A DNA stretch of 64,000 nucleotides from an uncultured Clostridia bacterium (GTDB lineage: Bacteria > Bacillota > Clostridia > Christensenellales > UBA1242), in the NCBI GenBank assembly GCA_930990515.1, contig CAKNPS010000001.1, positions 39,280 to 103,279 of the forward strand, in the 5' to 3' direction. The position numbers were made by a program, and so were the translations under genes. The notes beneath the pieces are model-generated. The model searched no databases. It saw only the letters and a list, made by a program, of their open reading frames with translations, and was not told where the DNA came from. Position 1 is the stretch's first letter. Every line of letters begins with the position of its first letter. Below are positions 18,770 through 28,870 of this stretch, one piece after another.

Positions 18770-19909
18770 GTGGGGAAGAAATATGCATTTGCATCTAGTT
18801 TAATATATTTTATTGTGGTTTGCATTTTTGTTACTATAAGAATGTTAAATCATTTTCATTTGTTGTCATTTTTAGGTGATTATGGCTCGTATATTGTCAA
18901 CGGAATTTTGCAAGTTGGCATTCTCTTTTTTTTCTCAATTTTTATGTTTAAATATTTAACCAAAAGAAGTCTTAAAAAGACATTATATAACTTTTCATAC
19001 ACAAAAGTCTCTTTCCGAGTTATTTTAATTTCCATTGGACTTGGCGTTGTGGTTTATTTTTTAAATATCTTTGTGGCAAGTTTCTTTAATGCAATTTTGT
19101 CTAGTGCGGGTTATGAGTTTTCTTCATCTTCATCATCAGCAAGTGTTTCCATTTGGACTTTAATTTTAGGTCTTATTTTCACAGCAATTCTTCCTGCCAT
19201 TTGTGAAGAAAACTTGCATCGTGGGATGTTACTTTTTGGAAATACTGGGCTTGGAATGAAAAACAATATTCTTTTAACTGGGCTTATGTTTGGGTTGCTT
19301 CACATGAATATTGAACAATTTTTCTATGCCACAATCATTGGGATTTTTCTTAATTTTGTTTTGTATATAACTGAAAGCATTTATCCATGTATGATAATTC
19401 ACTTCATGAATAACGGAATTGGAGTGCTTCTTTCATATCTTACAAATGCCAATGTCATTCAAGGCGGGTTATTTACAAAATTGAACGAACTTTTAATAAG
19501 TAATGCCGCAGTAGGTTTTGTTGTTATGCTGATTATTGTTTTGGTTTTGGTGTTTTTACTTTTCTATTTGGTTCGTCTTTTGATTAAATATAGTTTCGAA
19601 GATGGATTTAAGGCTAAACAAAAGGCAGTTCAGCAACTCGCTACTCGCGTTGGCTTTTTCAGTGATATTGAAAAAATTAAAAACGGAGAAGATGTCGATG
19701 AAGATTCTGTTTTGTCAAATAGCGATAAACAGTTAGCATTTCTTTCATTTGACGAATTGAAAGAAAAAATTAAAGAAAATCCTGAAAATTTTGTTGTCCA
19801 AAAGCCGAAAAAAGAAAAGATGGAAACTCGAACCAAAATTCTTCTAATTGCTTCCATTGTGCTTATGTCGGCAGTCACTTTGTTCACATTCATTTGGGGG
19901 CTTTTATGA
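18770..19909 (+). CDS. CPBP family intramembrane metalloprotease (second copy)
   Basis: CEENLHRGMLLFGN and FGLLHMNIEQFFYATIIGIFL, multiple TM. Confidence 0.9.
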   Translation: MGKKYAFASSLIYFIVVCIFVTIRMLNHFHLLSFLGDYGSYIVNGILQVGILFFFSIFMFKYLTKRSLKKTLYNFSYTKVSFRVILISIGLGVVVYFLNIFVASFFNAILSSAGYEFSSSSSSASVSIWTLILGLIFTAILPAICEENLHRGMLLFGNTGLGMKNNILLTGLMFGLLHMNIEQFFYATIIGIFLNFVLYITESIYPCMIIHFMNNGIGVLLSYLTNANVIQGGLFTKLNELLISNAAVGFVVMLIIVLVLVFLLFYLVRLLIKYSFEDGFKAKQKAVQQLATRVGFFSDIEKIKNGEDVDEDSVLSNSDKQLAFLSFDELKEKIKENPENFVVQKPKKEKMETRTKILLIASIVLMSAVTLFTFIWGLL

Positions 19910-20364
19910 TGACAATTAATATTGTTTGTGTTGGAAATTTAAAAGAAAAGTTTTCTCGTGATGAACAGAGTGAATATTTAAAGCGACTTTCTGCTTTTTG
20001 CAAGATTAATATAATTGAACTTAAGGAGCAAAACAAATTTGAAAATGTGGAAGTTATAAAAACAAAAGAAGGGGAAGAGATATTAAAAAATCTTTCCAAT
20101 TTTACATACCTATGCGATGTTGACGGAAAACAATTTTCAAGCATGGAATTTGCGGAAGAATTAAACAAAGCATCTTGTGAAACTTCAAAACTAACATTTG
20201 TGATTGGTGGTTCTTATGGAGTAAGCGAAGAAGTAAAGAAGACTGTTAATAAAAAAATTTCCTTTTCCAAAATGACATTCCCACACAATCTTTTCCGTGT
20301 TATGCTTTTAGAACAAATTTATCGTGCTTTCACAATTAATACTGGTAAAAATTATCATAAATAA
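19906..20364 (+). CDS. rlmH: 23S rRNA (pseudouridine1915-N3)-methyltransferase RlmH
   Basis: FVIGGSYGVSEEVKK, FSKMTFPHNLFRVMLLEQIYRAFTINTGKNYHK. Confidence 0.95.
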   Translation: MMTINIVCVGNLKEKFSRDEQSEYLKRLSAFCKINIIELKEQNKFENVEVIKTKEGEEILKNLSNFTYLCDVDGKQFSSMEFAEELNKASCETSKLTFVIGGSYGVSEEVKKTVNKKISFSKMTFPHNLFRVMLLEQIYRAFTINTGKNYHK

Positions 20365-20493
20365 AATTTAATTTTATTTGTTATAAAGATAAAATATCTA
20401 TTTAATTTTTTTATAAAATATTTTATTCAAAAATATTATTTTAAATATATTAAAATAATTTGACATTTTTTTGAAAAAATAGTTAAAATAATA

Positions 20494-23400
20494 ATGAATA
20501 TGAAATTAGGAAAGATGTTATCTAAAAAATTTATAATGTCTTTTGTCTGTGTTTTATTCACAGCAATTATTTCTCTTTGCGGGGCAAACCTTTTGAATGC
20601 TTATGCTCTTGACACAACGTCGGGTTATCAAGACACTGTGCAAGATGATGATAATGAAAATAATGGCGAAACAGGTGGCGGAGATAATACCTCTTCGGAA
20701 GAAGAAAACAATGGAGATGATGAAGATGATGATGTAACTGCAAGCATTTCAGGTTATTGGTCGAATTATGCAACAAGACCTTCGTCTGGTTCTGGAACAA
20801 GATATAGTCCTTTTAGAGTTGATACTCCAGAGGAATTAGCATATATAATTAATTCTCCAGGTTCTTATTATGAAGTTGATGCTGACATTGATATGTCTGC
20901 TCATTATTGGAATTTCTTGGGAATATTTACAGGAAGTATTTCTGGTGGAACAGGCAATGAAGTTGCAAGTATATCTGGTTTATATGGACATTTCGCCATG
21001 TTTCCTATTTCTTCTTTTCTCACAGAAACAGATGGTGCGACTGTTAGTAATTTAATAATTGAATATTATAGCGTTACTAATATTATTTTGACAAATATAA
21101 TAAATGGTGGAAATATTATAGGAACAGCCAATAATACAACAATTCAAAATTGTGCTTTGGTTAACTCATCAGCATCAGTGAGTGGAGGAATTGTTAGTAC
21201 TAGCAATAATTCCACAATAAGAAGATGTATGAATTTAGCCAATTTAACTTCATCTTCAGAAGAAGGTGTTGGCGGAATTGTTGGTTTGTCATCAGGGACT
21301 ACATATATTTATGATTGTGTGAATTATGGTTCAGTAACAGGTTCAAGCGGAGATGTTGGGGGAATTGTTGGAAAGCATACAAATGGTTCTTTATATGTCA
21401 GAAGATGTATAAATTATGGTTCTATAAAAACTGAAAATTCTAGTAAAAGTATAGGTGGTTTTGTTGGATCTATACCATCAGGAAGTGGTGGAGAAGTTAA
21501 TTCCTGTATAAATGTTGTATCAGAAGCTTATATTTCTTCTCCAAATTATGATGATAAAGGCGGATTAATGATTGGATATATAGGAATTGATTATTCGATG
21601 AGTAATACAATATCTGCTTATGTTAGTGATAATACAATTTATCATTATAATAATGGATTTTTTGGCTTGGGAGCAGTTAACATTTCAGGTGGAGAAAATT
21701 ATGTTCGCCAAAGCAATAAATTAGATAGAGGTATTATTATAGGCTATATGTCGGATTATAATTATAGTTATTCTTCAAATTTATCGTCAACTTGGACAAC
21801 AAATTCTTCAATAAATACAGATTATGACAATTACGATTCGGGAATGGTAACGCTATCTTATTTTGTTGCATCTGTTCAAATTGGGTTACAAAATGAAACT
21901 TCAACGAGTAATGGTTATGAATATCAATATTCTTATAGGTCAGGTGGTTATTATGTTTCAATAATAGAAGATACAAATGGTAATCGCAATAATATAACTT
22001 CATCTGGCACTGCGTCACACTTAAATACATATTATTATACAAAATCATCTAATATTGATTTATTTGAAGTTTTAGGTGGTATTAGAAAAGACAATTACAT
22101 ATATTATGGAGTTTATCTTGGGGATTCTGAAGATGCAGAATTAGTTTCAACGGAAACATTGTTCACGACTAATTTATGTAGTAATTATAACACAGTTTTT
22201 GTTGTTAGATGTGGGTTAGATACAAGAAACTATACTTTTACACACAATTATTATAATGGATTTGTTGAACAAGAAAATGATAACTCAGCAGAAATTAAAA
22301 CTGGAATTGAAGGAGGTTATATTTCAAGTTATTCTCTTTCTAGTGGAGTAAGAGGAACAAACAATTCTCCTCAGAATAGTTATACAATTAATAATGTTAG
22401 TTCAGACACTAACCTTACAATCACATTAACTCTTGAAGATGGGTATGAACTTTACGGATTATTTGCTTATGACGAAGTAGATCATGCAACAAATATTTCT
22501 TCATTAAAAAATACAAAAATGGATGATAAGATGAAGGAAATATTTGATGGGGATTGTTCAGGAACAGGTAACACTGCGACTTATCAAATTAATTTATCTG
22601 AATTATCTTCACCATTATATGATACGGAGTTTGTCTTTTTATTTGTTCGTTATCAATATAGTATTGATTTATTCATTGATAATATTACATATTATTCTGA
22701 TTCACAAATGACTACTAATGATGATTTGAACACTAATTTAATTTATGGCTATAGTTCTCGAGTATATGGAGACGATAGAACTGAAAGTTTAGGTTATGTT
22801 AGTGGCAGTAACCAAGTTACAATTGCAGTGGATGGAACTCCGACAACTGGTTTCCTTAATGGTTTATATTCTTGGTATACCGCTTACATAGATGGAGCCG
22901 AATCTGGTGTTGGTGGACAATCGTTCTATTGGGGTGGAGAATATGTGTTTGGCTTTGCCGATAATGATGGAAATCTAATCGGATCAGGAGAAACTCAACC
23001 TAAAGGCAGAGATGGAAATCCAATAATATCTTGTGAAGCACCTGTTTTTGGAGATTCAAGTAAAGATTGCTTGATTTTAGACATTAATAATTTGTTTGGA
23101 ACAATTAATATTAATGGCTCGTCTCAGTTACATATCACGCAAGACAACTCCATTAATATAACAATTAAAAAGTTTGCAGTTGATGTTGATGAAACTAATC
23201 CTATAGGCGGAAAATATGTTACATATAGCATTTATACTGTAGACACTTTTGATAATTCTGTAAATGACACAAACAACTATGTATTTGGAAATGATGCAGG
23301 AACAATTAGTGTAACTGGAGAGAATGGTAATTCATCTAATTCTTATGGAATTGGTTATTATTTCTATACAATTAGTTCTGTTTATTTGACAGTTGTTGAT

Positions 23401-25173
23401 AATAATGGCACTTTAAATGTTACAGAAGTGGATGAAGGAACATCTGGAGCAATATCGGCGTATAAAATTGATTTTACAATCTTTTTGTTCTATAACTTTG
23501 TTCCAAATTCTGATGATATTTTAAATAGTGGTTGGGGAGAGATATTGACCCCTAAAGAAGATGAAGATGCTGATGCTGGCGGGAATATTTATTTAAGTGA
23601 TATAGTTGAAAAAATAGAGAAAAATGCCAAAGTTGGCTATTATGCAAATGGAAATTCTTATAGTTTTGTTAACGCTAGTGCTGAAGATTATTCTTTTGCT
23701 AAAAATGAAAGTGTAGAAAGCATAAATGCTAAATTAACAGAATATCAAGCTGGTGCCGAAAATGCTGAAACAATTTGGCAAATGTCTGGAGAATCAGCAG
23801 AAGATAAAGATATTTTTCTCTTATCATATTATTCACTTGCAACAATCAATCTTGCTTTTAAAACTAATATTATTAATAATAATAATCCAACTATAACTAT
23901 AAGTTTCAGTAATTTTAAAATTATTATAAATGGAGATGCTGATAAGTTTTCAGGCTCTGATACAAATAGTGTAACAATAAAATCATATTCAAAAATTGAA
24001 ATTAATGCTATGCCTTTTGCAGTGCACACTTTTGGGTATTTTTATTCATTTGAAAAAATGTTATTAGACGGAACATCTTTATCAACTTTACCTAATTACT
24101 CTTTCCAATTAATTGCTTCTGAAAACGGACAAAAGATTGATTTGACTTTTGAATATAATGAATTTGCAGATCTTTCTAATGAAGTTGAAGTAGGTTATCA
24201 ACAATACACACCAGAAAGAGTTGGAAATGTATATTTAATTAGCAAACCAATAGATTTATATTGGATTTTCTATAATACCATTTCAACTGGCTATAACGGT
24301 TTTGATGGAGTAAGATTTAGACAAACTTGCGATATTGATATGTCTGGATATGACTTTATGCCTATAGGTTGTGAACAAATCCCGTTCAAAGGCGATTATG
24401 ATGGACAATATTACTCAATTTACAATCTAAACATTCAAGCAGAAAACTTGTCAAACATTGGACTCTTTGGATATACAGAAGGGGCAATAATTAAGAATTT
24501 AAATCTTATCAATGGTTCAGTAACTGGATTTAATAATGTTGGTGGTATTGTCGGCTATGCAGAAGAATCTACATTTACAAGAGTTAGCAATTATAGTTGC
24601 ACAGTATTATACAATAGTAATGAAATAGCAAGAAATCATATTTTTATTTTACATAATGATGAAGTATCTTCTGAAGAAAAAATATCAACTTATGGGGAGT
24701 TTAATTCTGAAAATCCAGATAAATTGTATGATGCATTATTAATGTTAGTTAAAAATAATGACAATAATAATTTTGACTTTATCGTTAATGATGTAAACAA
24801 TATTGATTCAATAGAAGGTTATGAAATTGCAGATACAACAAATGGAGTTTATGCTTATAATATTGCTGGGTTTGCTGGGGTTATTAATGGTGGAGAAATT
24901 TCAATTTCAAGCACAAGAGCGGAAGTTAATGCCACTAATAACGACAGCGAAACATCTTATGAAGAAGAAATAACCAAAACAGATTCTTTTGAAAATGTTG
25001 CAGGTTTTGTTGGCAATTTAATGACTCCAAACGCAGTTCATAATTGCTACACAACAATGGATACTTTCGCTGGAAATATTGTCGATAATACTAATTTAAA
25101 TCATTGTCATACAGAAGTCGAAGTCGGAGACGATATTAATTGTGACAAATGTGATGATATGTTTATTTGGTAA
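20494..25173 (+). CDS. Large secreted protein with GLUG-like repeats
   Basis: N-terminal signal-type hydrophobic segment; acidic linker; GLUG-like VGGIVGLSSGTTYIYDCVNYGSVTG, VGGIVGYAEESTFTRVSNYS. Confidence 0.85.
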   Translation: MNMKLGKMLSKKFIMSFVCVLFTAIISLCGANLLNAYALDTTSGYQDTVQDDDNENNGETGGGDNTSSEEENNGDDEDDDVTASISGYWSNYATRPSSGSGTRYSPFRVDTPEELAYIINSPGSYYEVDADIDMSAHYWNFLGIFTGSISGGTGNEVASISGLYGHFAMFPISSFLTETDGATVSNLIIEYYSVTNIILTNIINGGNIIGTANNTTIQNCALVNSSASVSGGIVSTSNNSTIRRCMNLANLTSSSEEGVGGIVGLSSGTTYIYDCVNYGSVTGSSGDVGGIVGKHTNGSLYVRRCINYGSIKTENSSKSIGGFVGSIPSGSGGEVNSCINVVSEAYISSPNYDDKGGLMIGYIGIDYSMSNTISAYVSDNTIYHYNNGFFGLGAVNISGGENYVRQSNKLDRGIIIGYMSDYNYSYSSNLSSTWTTNSSINTDYDNYDSGMVTLSYFVASVQIGLQNETSTSNGYEYQYSYRSGGYYVSIIEDTNGNRNNITSSGTASHLNTYYYTKSSNIDLFEVLGGIRKDNYIYYGVYLGDSEDAELVSTETLFTTNLCSNYNTVFVVRCGLDTRNYTFTHNYYNGFVEQENDNSAEIKTGIEGGYISSYSLSSGVRGTNNSPQNSYTINNVSSDTNLTITLTLEDGYELYGLFAYDEVDHATNISSLKNTKMDDKMKEIFDGDCSGTGNTATYQINLSELSSPLYDTEFVFLFVRYQYSIDLFIDNITYYSDSQMTTNDDLNTNLIYGYSSRVYGDDRTESLGYVSGSNQVTIAVDGTPTTGFLNGLYSWYTAYIDGAESGVGGQSFYWGGEYVFGFADNDGNLIGSGETQPKGRDGNPIISCEAPVFGDSSKDCLILDINNLFGTININGSSQLHITQDNSINITIKKFAVDVDETNPIGGKYVTYSIYTVDTFDNSVNDTNNYVFGNDAGTISVTGENGNSSNSYGIGYYFYTISSVYLTVVDNNGTLNVTEVDEGTSGAISAYKIDFTIFLFYNFVPNSDDILNSGWGEILTPKEDEDADAGGNIYLSDIVEKIEKNAKVGYYANGNSYSFVNASAEDYSFAKNESVESINAKLTEYQAGAENAETIWQMSGESAEDKDIFLLSYYSLATINLAFKTNIINNNNPTITISFSNFKIIINGDADKFSGSDTNSVTIKSYSKIEINAMPFAVHTFGYFYSFEKMLLDGTSLSTLPNYSFQLIASENGQKIDLTFEYNEFADLSNEVEVGYQQYTPERVGNVYLISKPIDLYWIFYNTISTGYNGFDGVRFRQTCDIDMSGYDFMPIGCEQIPFKGDYDGQYYSIYNLNIQAENLSNIGLFGYTEGAIIKNLNLINGSVTGFNNVGGIVGYAEESTFTRVSNYSCTVLYNSNEIARNHIFILHNDEVSSEEKISTYGEFNSENPDKLYDALLMLVKNNDNNNFDFIVNDVNNIDSIEGYEIADTTNGVYAYNIAGFAGVINGGEISISSTRAEVNATNNDSETSYEEEITKTDSFENVAGFVGNLMTPNAVHNCYTTMDTFAGNIVDNTNLNHCHTEVEVGDDINCDKCDDMFIW

Positions 25174-25176
25174 TTA

Positions 25177-25206
25177 AAAATACAAGCAAGATTATGCTTG
25201 TATTTT
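25177..25206 (+). terminator. Intrinsic terminator
   Basis: AAAATACAAGCA-agatta-TGCTTGTATTTT. Confidence 0.85.
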
Positions 25207-25321
25207 TTTTATCTAAATTCATTTTTAAGATTTATTATTTGTTAAATTTTAATTACTAAAAATTTAAATTTAAAGATTTCAAATTTTATCATATTTAAAA
25301 TGCTAATGCATAAAATGAAGT

Positions 25322-25969
25322 ATGTTAGAATTTATAGTTGACAATTTTCCAGTCTTTTTAGCAGTTATTTTGGTGGCAATGATACCAACACTTGAAAGCA
25401 AGATAGCACTTCCACTCGGACTTTCATATGCGGTGTGGGGAGATGCAACATTGTCGCCATTTCTATCTTTCTTATGTGCTTATGTTGGGAGTATGATACC
25501 TTGCATAATTGTTCTTCTTATTGTCAGAAAAATTAAAAATAAAACAAGTGGTTTTATTCAAGACAAATTCCTTTCGCGTGTAAAAGAAAAATACCATAAA
25601 AAATTGGAAGTTTTAGGCGGAAAAGGTAAGACATTCTATAAACTTTCAGCATTATGCTTCTTTGTGGCTGTTCCATTGCCTTTAACTGGTGTTTACACTG
25701 GAAGTCTGATTGCAGGTTTAAGCAATTTAAAAATTTGGCAATCGTTTATTGCTATTGCAATTGGAGAACTTATTTCTTGTCTTATAATTTTCCTGCTTTG
25801 CACAATTTTTGAAAATTCTGTAGGATACATTTTACTTGTTTCTTTGATTTTGGTTGCAGTGTTTATAATTTTTGACTTAATTTTTATGGCAATAAAAAAA
25901 CAATTAAGCAAAAAGAAAAAGGTTATTGAAATCCACGAAGACGATGTCTATAATGTTGATTTCGAGTAA
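25322..25969 (+). CDS. Putative small multidrug export (PF06695-like) membrane protein
   Basis: AMIPTLESKIALPLGLSYAVWG...AVPLPLTGVYTGSLIAGL. Confidence 0.85.
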   Translation: MLEFIVDNFPVFLAVILVAMIPTLESKIALPLGLSYAVWGDATLSPFLSFLCAYVGSMIPCIIVLLIVRKIKNKTSGFIQDKFLSRVKEKYHKKLEVLGGKGKTFYKLSALCFFVAVPLPLTGVYTGSLIAGLSNLKIWQSFIAIAIGELISCLIIFLLCTIFENSVGYILLVSLILVAVFIIFDLIFMAIKKQLSKKKKVIEIHEDDVYNVDFE

Positions 25970-26067
25970 AGTGCTTGCTTTGTTCAAATTTATAAATTTT
26001 AATTCAAAGCATTCTTAATTAAGCAATAAAAATTTTAATATAAAACCAACAATTATGAATAAAAAAA

Positions 26068-26112
26068 GAAAAGAGGTTAGATGGTTCAATCACGAACTAA
26101 AAATCTCTTTTC
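26068..26112 (-). terminator. Intrinsic terminator of the PadR-like gene
   Basis: GAAAAGAG...CTCTTTTC with inner GTTC/GAAC stem and a T7 tract on the minus strand. Confidence 0.7.
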
Positions 26113-26210
26113 TTATTTAGGTCAACAAGTTCTGCTGACTTATTTATATATTGCGTAGTTTTTGTTAGAATATGCAAAATTTTTAAAAAAGTTTTATTTT
26201 TTTAGGCTAA

Positions 26211-27866
26211 TTATTTAGCATATCTTTTATAAACAAATTTAGTAATATGATAATTTACTGGTAAAATTAAAAATAGTGCAAGAATAGGAACAAGGAGAGA
26301 AGTCAAATATAAATTCATTGTTTCGGCTTGCATTCCACAGCAAACATTAATTACAAACACAATCACGGTTGCTAAAATGAAGACTGCCCAATATGTCACT
26401 GCATTATATTTTATTGATGCTTTTTTGCTGACCATAACTTTATATTTTATTCCGCAATAAATTGTGTATACTGCAAATATGATTGGAATTGTGTAATATA
26501 AGAAGTTTGATGAAGCCATAAGTAAATTTGTTGCACTTATAATTCCATATAAAACTGCTGAACCAATTCCAGAGAGTAAAAGGAGAATTGACGAAATAAT
26601 CAAGTTTAAAAGATTTGTGTTATGAATACGCTCAACAGAACTTTTCTTATATTCTTTAAATTCAATTCCGTAGTTTTGATAATAATTTCTTAAAGAGTTG
26701 TAATCAGCAAATGTGGCATTTGAATCTAGTGATTGGGTTACAATACTTTTTTCTTCTTCATATATTTTTGCTTGATTTTTTTCTATAATCTCTTTTTCTT
26801 TCTTCTTTTCTTGAATTTTTGACATCATATCATTGTAAGTAGGTTCTAACTTGCTGTCACGGATAGGCGCAGGGAGATTGTCGTCAGAAACATTAATTTC
26901 TAAATTTGGTGGTGTGATTTTCTTTTGATAAGGAATACTTTCATCGTCAAATTTTGGACTGGTAATTAAAACCGCATCATCTTTAACATCTTCTTGTTCT
27001 TTCATTTCTGTTATGATTTCACTTGAAGTGATGTCTGGTTCTTTGGTATAAAATTCTTCTTGCTTTTCAGGTTCATCTTTCTTAAATAGGCTGGCATAGG
27101 CTTCTTTGTCAAAATTGTTTTGTCTTGCTTGAAGCATTGATTGTTTTAGACTGTCAATTTTTGATTTGAAGTCCTCTTCAGATTCTTTTTCCTCATATTG
27201 CATTGGCATAGCAATTTGGTTATCAGAGAAACTTCGTCGATTTCGATATCTCTTAAGTTCGCTTGAAGTGTCATAAATTTTTTTGTTTTGTTCAATTTGT
27301 GAAACAGTCAAGGTTTCATTTTTAGGTAAGAAAACAGCATCGTCTTTTGGCTCTTCTTTTGGTGGTTCATAAGAGAAGAAGTCAATTTGGTTGTCAGCAA
27401 CTTCAGGCTCTTTTTGTTCTTCAATCGGCTTTTTTTGTTCTTCTTGTTTTGGAGATGTGAAATCAAAAAGATTTTTCTGTTCAAGAAAAATTGGTTTATC
27501 TTCAGTTATTTCTTCGCTTTCATTTCTAGTTTCATTTTCTGCAAATTCCACTTCACGATTGCTGTCAGATGTGAAAGTTACATTTGCAAATTCTTTTTCC
27601 AAAAGATTTAAAGTTTCTCTTCCAGCATCTGTTAGGGCATAGTAATGGCGTTTTCCACCAAACTCACTTTCACCCCAAAACGAAGACGATACAAGACCTT
27701 TCTTTTCAAGTCTTGTAAGACATGAATATAATGTTGGCTTTTTAAGAAGATAGCCACCATCAGTTTTTTTGGAGATAAATTCAATTATTTCAAGCCCATA
27801 TTTTGAACCATCTTGGAGCGAATCAAGGATAAGATATTGGACTTGACCATTAGAGTTAAAAGCCAT
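26211..27866 (-). CDS. PadR-like winged-helix protein with long acidic linker and C-terminal membrane domain
   Basis: NGQVQYLILDSLQDGSKYGLEIIEFISKKTDGGYLLKKPTLYSCLTRLEKKGLV...GGKRHYYALTDAGRETL plus ~4 C-terminal TM; start MAFNSNG preceded by AGGAGGAG. Confidence 0.85.
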   Translation of the reverse strand: MAFNSNGQVQYLILDSLQDGSKYGLEIIEFISKKTDGGYLLKKPTLYSCLTRLEKKGLVSSSFWGESEFGGKRHYYALTDAGRETLNLLEKEFANVTFTSDSNREVEFAENETRNESEEITEDKPIFLEQKNLFDFTSPKQEEQKKPIEEQKEPEVADNQIDFFSYEPPKEEPKDDAVFLPKNETLTVSQIEQNKKIYDTSSELKRYRNRRSFSDNQIAMPMQYEEKESEEDFKSKIDSLKQSMLQARQNNFDKEAYASLFKKDEPEKQEEFYTKEPDITSSEIITEMKEQEDVKDDAVLITSPKFDDESIPYQKKITPPNLEINVSDDNLPAPIRDSKLEPTYNDMMSKIQEKKKEKEIIEKNQAKIYEEEKSIVTQSLDSNATFADYNSLRNYYQNYGIEFKEYKKSSVERIHNTNLLNLIISSILLLLSGIGSAVLYGIISATNLLMASSNFLYYTIPIIFAVYTIYCGIKYKVMVSKKASIKYNAVTYWAVFILATVIVFVINVCCGMQAETMNLYLTSLLVPILALFLILPVNYHITKFVYKRYAK

Positions 27867-27937
27867 TTTTCTCCTCCTATTCTCTTTTATAAATAAATTA
27901 TAAAACAAATATTTATAATTTGTCAAACAATTTTCAT

Positions 27938-28000
27938 AGTATTATGCAAATAAAATTTATTGCATAATACAACAACATATTGTGTGTTATGCAATAAAAT
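27938..28000. repeat. Dispersed palindrome copy B
   Basis: ATTATGCAAATAAAATTTATTGCATAATACAACAACATATTGTGTGTTATGCAATAAAA between divergent genes. Confidence 0.75.
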
Positions 28001-28140
28001 TCACAAAATATTGAAAATTAAAGTTATAACTTATAGATTTTAAGATTTTGGAATTAAAAAATTTATTTAGTGAAATAAACACTAAAAATGCCTGTCTTTT
28101 GGTTGCATTTAAAAATGAAAAGTGCTAAAATTAAAACGCT

Positions 28141-28779
28141 ATGGAAATTAAAATTGTGAAAGAGCGAAGAAAAACACTTCTTCTCAAGATTGTTTCAACA
28201 AATAAAATTTTGGTTAAAGCACCAATTAAACTTAGTGATGACAAAATCAGTGAGTTTATATCGTCTAAGAAAAAGTGGTTTGAAAATAAGGTTAAGAAAA
28301 TGGAAGGTTTAGAGAACTTTGCCAACTTATTTCATTTTGACAAATATATTTATGAATTTGGTGAGCCAATTATGGAAACAAAAGAACTTGGCATTGATTT
28401 TGAAAAATTCTCGGCACGAAAGAAAAATATGATTATTAAAGAACAATATATGTCAATGTTTTCATACATTCGTGAGAGAGTAAAAGAGTTTTGTGATTAT
28501 TATGGTTTCATAGTTAAAGAAGTAAATCCTTGTGCTTCCACTTGCAAATGGGGGAGTTTTAGTTCTTCAAATGAAATGAAAATCAATTTTAAGGCGATTA
28601 TATTACCAAAAGATTTAATTTATTATATCATTGTTCACGAGTTATGTCATTCAAAATTTATGAACCATAAACCACAATTTTGGAAGGAAGTTGAAAAATA
28701 TTGCCCAAATTATAAAATTTTAAGACAAAAAATCAAAGAATATTCTTTTCTATTAAAAAAAGACACAATTTCATTTTAG
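28141..28779 (+). CDS. YgjP/DUF45-like zinc metallopeptidase
   Basis: CKWGSFSSSNEMKINFKAIILPKDLIYYIIVHELCHSKFMNHKPQFW. Confidence 0.92.
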   Translation: MEIKIVKERRKTLLLKIVSTNKILVKAPIKLSDDKISEFISSKKKWFENKVKKMEGLENFANLFHFDKYIYEFGEPIMETKELGIDFEKFSARKKNMIIKEQYMSMFSYIRERVKEFCDYYGFIVKEVNPCASTCKWGSFSSSNEMKINFKAIILPKDLIYYIIVHELCHSKFMNHKPQFWKEVEKYCPNYKILRQKIKEYSFLLKKDTISF

Positions 28780-28795
28780 AAAAAGTGTCTTTTTA
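28756..28795 (+). terminator. Intrinsic terminator
   Basis: AAAAAGACAC...GTGTCTTTTT, overlapping the stop codon. Confidence 0.75.
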
Positions 28796-28870
28796 TTTTT
28801 ATTCTGATTAGAAGTTCATTTAAATAATTAAATTTTTTAAGTTAAGAGTGGTTAGTTTTATACAAATCAA

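Noticed and set aside
26068-26112. GGTTCAATC resembles a tRNA T-arm, suggesting a tRNA remnant
   Set aside because: No acceptor, D or anticodon arms; it is better explained as a long intrinsic terminator with a T tract on the minus strand.
26140-26182. Possible fifth copy of the dispersed palindrome (ATATATTGCGTAGT...ATATGCAAAATTTTT)
   Set aside because: Only half-site similarity with a ~10-nt interruption and no opposing arm; cannot be told apart from AT-rich chance.
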